Assembly: GCA_964560165.1 (NCBI GenBank)
Contig: CAZLLB010000141.1
Location: 1-8,649, forward strand
Source of the DNA: Parvibaculum sp964560165
Lineage (GTDB): Bacteria; Pseudomonadota; Alphaproteobacteria; Parvibaculales; Parvibaculaceae
Direction: 5' to 3'
DNA length: 8,649 nucleotides
Under the pieces are notes generated by a model, which saw only the letters and a program-made list of their open reading frames with translations, made no database searches and was not told the DNA's origin. Positions 5,788 to 8,649 of this stretch are shown piece after piece (position 1 is the first letter of the stretch; the number at the start of each line of letters is the position of its first letter). Both the position numbers and the translations under genes were made by a program.

Positions 5788-5877
5788 GAGTATCCCGGTC
5801 CTGTTTTTGATCCACACTCACTCAACGCTCGAAGCCCAGCTTGGCTCCGTTTCACCATAAAGAGAAGCAGCGGGCGG
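5788..5877. other. 90-bp leader region of the DUF883 cluster
   Basis: This spacer between the phospholipase D stop and the DUF883 start would have to hold any promoter of the three-gene cluster. I see no convincing -35/-10 pair. The only structure is a weak 4-bp-stem inverted repeat around 5831-5845. The cluster may therefore be read through from upstream or use a non-housekeeping sigma factor. Confidence 0.4.
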
Positions 5878-7338
5878 CTAGAGATAAGGCGAAGCGAGCC
5901 TGATTGCCGCATCGCGGATTTTGACGGGTAGCGAGCGGCCGGTGATCTGATCCACGGTGATTGCCTTCGCCGCGGCAGTCTTGGCGTCGATGATGCGGTT
6001 CAGCGTGTTGGCGAAAGCGACGCCGTAGCATTCGAGGTTGAGTTCGAAGTTGAGCCGCAAGCTGCGCCCGTCCCAGTTTGACGAGCCGACCATCGACCAG
6101 ACGCCGTCAACCGTCATCAGTTTCGTATGCTCGAAATGTCCTGTCGTCTTCCAGACCCGGCAGCCCGCATCGATCAGCCATTCAAGTTGGGGCGTCGCCG
6201 CCCAATCGACGAAGGGCAGGTTGTTGGTTTTGGGCAGCACGATATCGACCTTTACACCGCGCATCGCAGCCAGCGACAGCACGGTTGCCAGCGTCGCGTC
6301 AGGGAGGAAATAGGGCGTAACGATGCGGATCGTCTTGCGGGCTTGCGTCACCGCGCCGAGCATCGTCCAGCGGATCGGATTGATGCCCAGATCGGGGCCG
6401 CCGGGAAGTCCGCGCGCGATAATATCGGCATCGGTGGAGGTGGTGATGGGGGCGAGCTTGGGAAACCAGTCTGGCCCGTCGAGGATTTCGCCGGTCGTGA
6501 ACGTCCACTCATGCGCAAAAGTGTGCATCAGTTGCGCGACGACGGGGCCTTCGACGTGGAAGTGGTAATCGATGATCGGCTTACGTGGATTTTGCGCGAC
6601 GAGGTTGCCTTCAGCGATATTCATACCGCCGGTGAAGCCGACAGTGCCATCGACGACCAGAATTTTCTGATGGTTGCGCATGTTGAGGTAAGGCATCCGC
6701 CACGGCATGAACGAATGCAGGAAACGCGCGTAGTTGAGGCCGCGCGTTTCCAGTTCTGGAATGATCGAGGGATGTGAATACCACGAGCCGACGCCGTCGA
6801 TCAGCAAGCGGATGCGGACGCCGCGGGCCATGGCGCGAGACAAGGCTTCGAGAATGAGCTTTCCCGCCTTGTCATTGTTGAAAATATAGGTCGAAAGCGC
6901 CAACGAGCGTTCCGCCTTGTCGATCGCCGCAATCATTGCGGGATAAGCCTCGTCGCCATTCTCGAGCACATCGACGGTGTTGCCGGGTTCGAAACGCTCC
7001 GGCAGTACTTTCTGCCCAAAGCGAGCGAGGCTTTCCAATTCGCGCCGTTGTTCGCCGCGCTGGCCGTCGGCATGCGGTTTTGGCAGAGGCAGGGCCGCAC
7101 CGCGCCGGATGCCGCGTAACTCGCGGGCGCGCCGTTGTATGCGGTTGACGCCGAAGAGGAGATAGATCAGCCAGCCCAGAAATGGCACCAACAGAATAAA
7201 ACCCACCCATCCGGCGGCGGCGCGCACGTCGCTCTTCGTCAGCATCGCGTGGCCAGCCGCACCGAGCATGGCGGCGAACTGGATCGTGGCGGCGGCGGCG
7301 GGCCAGATGTCGGCGAAAGTTTGCAATGATCCTCGCAA
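5878..7338 (-). CDS. Cardiolipin synthase-type phospholipase D protein
   Basis: A 486-residue inner-membrane enzyme of the phospholipase D superfamily, resembling bacterial cardiolipin synthase ClsA, which condenses two phosphatidylglycerols into cardiolipin plus glycerol. Two N-terminal hydrophobic helices are visible (about 11-33 and 43-63), the second being the PLD N-terminal membrane module (GFILLVPFLGWLIYLLFGVN). Both HKD motifs are intact: H223-K225-D230 in NHQKILVVDGTVGFTGGMN, and H404-K406-D411 in HTKLMTVDGVWSMVGSSNWD. Length is close to the usual 480. No ATG lies before the first helix; TTG occurs at 7338 and 7326, the latter with GAGGA just upstream but only 3 bases away. The first ATG would delete half of helix 1. 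The outer TTG is given here. The protein could use a different alcohol acceptor, as some Cls paralogues do. Confidence 0.9.
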   Translation of the reverse strand: MRGSLQTFADIWPAAAATIQFAAMLGAAGHAMLTKSDVRAAAGWVGFILLVPFLGWLIYLLFGVNRIQRRARELRGIRRGAALPLPKPHADGQRGEQRRELESLARFGQKVLPERFEPGNTVDVLENGDEAYPAMIAAIDKAERSLALSTYIFNNDKAGKLILEALSRAMARGVRIRLLIDGVGSWYSHPSIIPELETRGLNYARFLHSFMPWRMPYLNMRNHQKILVVDGTVGFTGGMNIAEGNLVAQNPRKPIIDYHFHVEGPVVAQLMHTFAHEWTFTTGEILDGPDWFPKLAPITTSTDADIIARGLPGGPDLGINPIRWTMLGAVTQARKTIRIVTPYFLPDATLATVLSLAAMRGVKVDIVLPKTNNLPFVDWAATPQLEWLIDAGCRVWKTTGHFEHTKLMTVDGVWSMVGSSNWDGRSLRLNFELNLECYGVAFANTLNRIIDAKTAAAKAITVDQITGRSLPVKIRDAAIRLASPYL

Positions 7339-7498
7339 GGTTGGAGACAGGCGGGGCGGCTGCTAGATCCGTGTTCCCTCATGAAGATCGAGAGGCAGGG
7401 CGGCGCTTGCGGTCATTACTGCTGCGACGGTCGGGATCTGCATGGCCATGCTGTTTGCCTTCATGGTCGGATCAGGGCGTTCAGTCTAGAGGGACACG
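7339..7498. other. 160-bp spacer with a perfect 12-bp palindrome
   Basis: This spacer lies between the TonB-receptor stop and the phospholipase D start. GCATGGCCATGC at 7440-7451 is a perfect 12-bp palindrome. A 33-codon minus-strand frame (ATG 7464, TAG ending at 7363) has no ribosome-binding site and I do not call it a gene. No terminator hairpin with a T-run follows the receptor stop, and no clear promoter for the synthase gene is seen. Confidence 0.45.
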
Positions 7499-8649
7499 TC
7501 AGAACTTCACAGTGGCACCTGCATAGACCCCCCGGTCTTCGCCGGGGAAATAGCGCTCATTGCCAAACGCAAAGTCTGCGCGGTCTGCATAGCGTGTGTT
7601 GAAGATATTGGAGACACGGCCAAAGAATGAAAGGTTTTCGGTCAGGCTATACTCGGCCCGCAGGTTGAAGATATCGTGGCCGCCATAGCGGTGGGTGTTG
7701 CCTGCATCTTCCCAGTAAGCGCCCATATGGACCCATTCAAGTTCGGTTCGCGCCTTGTCGTCGGCGAAGGAATAACCCAGACGAACATTGGCAATGGTTC
7801 GCGGCGCGGTGTCGATATCGTCACCCTTGTAAATCTGCTCTGATGCGCCCGCTGGATGGTGGTCGAAATCATAGGTGTGCCTTGCATAAGTTGCGGAGGC
7901 TGCGATGTCGAAATTCCAGATGAGCGGCGCGGCTATTTCGGCTTCTATCCCGACATGTTGCGTTTTGCCGTCGGAAATATTGTCGCCGCCTGAATCGCGG
8001 AAGTAGAAGTTCTTCTTCTTCATGAAGTAGGTCGAGACTTCATAGGTGGCGTTGCCGATCAGGCCGCGCGCGCCGACCTCGATACTGTTCAGCACTTCCG
8101 ATTTGATCTGATCGGGGCTGATCGAGATATTCGTGCCGGGCATTTTTTGCAAGCGATAGAGATCGGTCGTCTGCGGTGCGCGCGCCGCGCGAGCGAGGTT
8201 GATGAAGCCCGTCACTTCATCGCTGAAAATATGGGTCAGGCCGAGTTTCGGGGTCGGATTGGAAAAACTGTCCGTACGATCGTCTGGCCGTGCGAAGCGG
8301 TCGTCATTGTAAACCAAGGCGCTGGTCGGCCCAGCGAGGTTTGCATAATCGTAACGCGTATATTCGTAGCGCAGGCCGGCGGTCAGTTGGGTCTTCGGCG
8401 CAATCTGCCAGATCGTGTGCAGGTAGGGTGCCAGCACCAGAGCCTTCACGGTGTAATTATAGTGGGTGCCCTGCACGTAGCCTCTCGGCGCTGTCGGCTC
8501 TTCCTGAATTTCGCGCAAGTATCCGTCTGTGTATTCGCTGTCGAAACCGATAATGATCTTGTGCCCGCCACTCAGGCGTTTTTCGTAGCTCGTCAACATG
8601 CCGCCCGACCAGTGGCCGCTTTCCTCGACGGGCTGTCCGTTTTGAAAAT
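7499..8649 (-). CDS. TonB-dependent outer-membrane receptor, C-terminal part
   Basis: About 383 residues of the beta-barrel of a TonB-dependent receptor, an energised outer-membrane importer for siderophores, vitamins, sugars or other scarce ligands. The frame is open to the window edge, so the plug domain and TonB box lie outside. ATG 8599 is internal: residues upstream (PVEESGHWSGG) continue barrel-type sequence. Visible hallmarks are alternating amphipathic strands with aromatic girdles (LTAGLRYEYTRYDY, YEVSTYFMKKKNFYFRD, RTELEWVHMGAYWEDAGN), the late signature NLRAEYSLTENLSFFGRVSNIFNTRYADR, and a last strand GVYAGATVKF ending in Phe, the C-terminal aromatic recognised by the BAM machinery. 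The ligand cannot be deduced from the barrel alone. No regulator or periplasmic-binding gene is next to it within the window. Confidence 0.92.
   Translation of the reverse strand, partial: FQNGQPVEESGHWSGGMLTSYEKRLSGGHKIIIGFDSEYTDGYLREIQEEPTAPRGYVQGTHYNYTVKALVLAPYLHTIWQIAPKTQLTAGLRYEYTRYDYANLAGPTSALVYNDDRFARPDDRTDSFSNPTPKLGLTHIFSDEVTGFINLARAARAPQTTDLYRLQKMPGTNISISPDQIKSEVLNSIEVGARGLIGNATYEVSTYFMKKKNFYFRDSGGDNISDGKTQHVGIEAEIAAPLIWNFDIAASATYARHTYDFDHHPAGASEQIYKGDDIDTAPRTIANVRLGYSFADDKARTELEWVHMGAYWEDAGNTHRYGGHDIFNLRAEYSLTENLSFFGRVSNIFNTRYADRADFAFGNERYFPGEDRGVYAGATVKF

Noticed and set aside
6127..6777. A 216-codon plus-strand frame inside the cardiolipin synthase gene
   Set aside because: It is antisense to a gene with both HKD motifs intact. 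Its composition (Arg/Asp/His-rich, no hydrophobic core) is typical of a shadow frame.
7363..7464. A 33-residue minus-strand ORF (MKANSMAMQIPTV...) upstream of the cardiolipin synthase
   Set aside because: It has no Shine-Dalgarno, no recognisable feature and a length expected by chance. Kept only as a note because its TAG is in the synthase frame.
1..8649. CRISPR array, tRNA or rRNA genes, transposase or integrase
   Set aside because: No regularly spaced identical repeats, cloverleaf-like sequence, rRNA stretch or recombinase motif was seen on either strand.

Overview
This window is a GC-rich chromosomal segment that reads like an alphaproteobacterium. The ADH, GST, NfeD/SPFH and TonB-receptor sequences resemble those of Hyphomicrobiales/Parvibaculum-like or sphingomonad-like bacteria, but the lineage is inferred from sequence feel, not from a search. 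No rRNA, tRNA, CRISPR array or recognisable transposase is present. One 10-base run of N (477-486) marks an assembly gap near the left end.

Left part (1-2183, plus strand): the C-terminal half of an acyl-CoA dehydrogenase runs into the gap. On the far side is a 43-residue orphan C-terminus of different character, possibly from a phage structural protein. A perfect 13-bp inverted repeat follows, then a SemiSWEET-type sugar transporter (698-982) and a zinc-dependent medium-chain dehydrogenase (1089-2183).

Middle (2206-4433): a YibF-like glutathione S-transferase (minus strand) converges on the dehydrogenase and diverges from a two-gene operon. That operon encodes a QmcA-type SPFH/band-7 membrane protein and its usual partner, an NfeD/YbbK-like protein with three membrane helices and an OB fold. 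The 173-bp divergent region holds a 16-bp near-perfect direct repeat spaced by 21 bp and two extended -10-like elements.

Right part (4449-8649, all minus strand): a tight cluster encodes, in transcription order, a DUF883/ElaB-YqjD-type membrane-anchored protein, a YqjE/holin-X-type two-helix membrane protein, and a glycine-zipper outer-membrane lipoprotein. Upstream of it lie a cardiolipin synthase-type phospholipase D protein and, at the window edge, the 3' part of a TonB-dependent receptor gene.

From about 2.98 kb to the right end nearly every product belongs to the cell envelope: membrane microdomain scaffold, NfeD, surface lipoprotein, two small membrane proteins, cardiolipin synthase and outer-membrane receptor. 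All the individual families are known. The points most worth checking are the chimeric-looking gap junction, the two in-frame ORFs separated by a single TAG at 5488-5490, and the paired repeat upstream of the SPFH operon. I found no clear evidence of an undescribed defence or mobile system.
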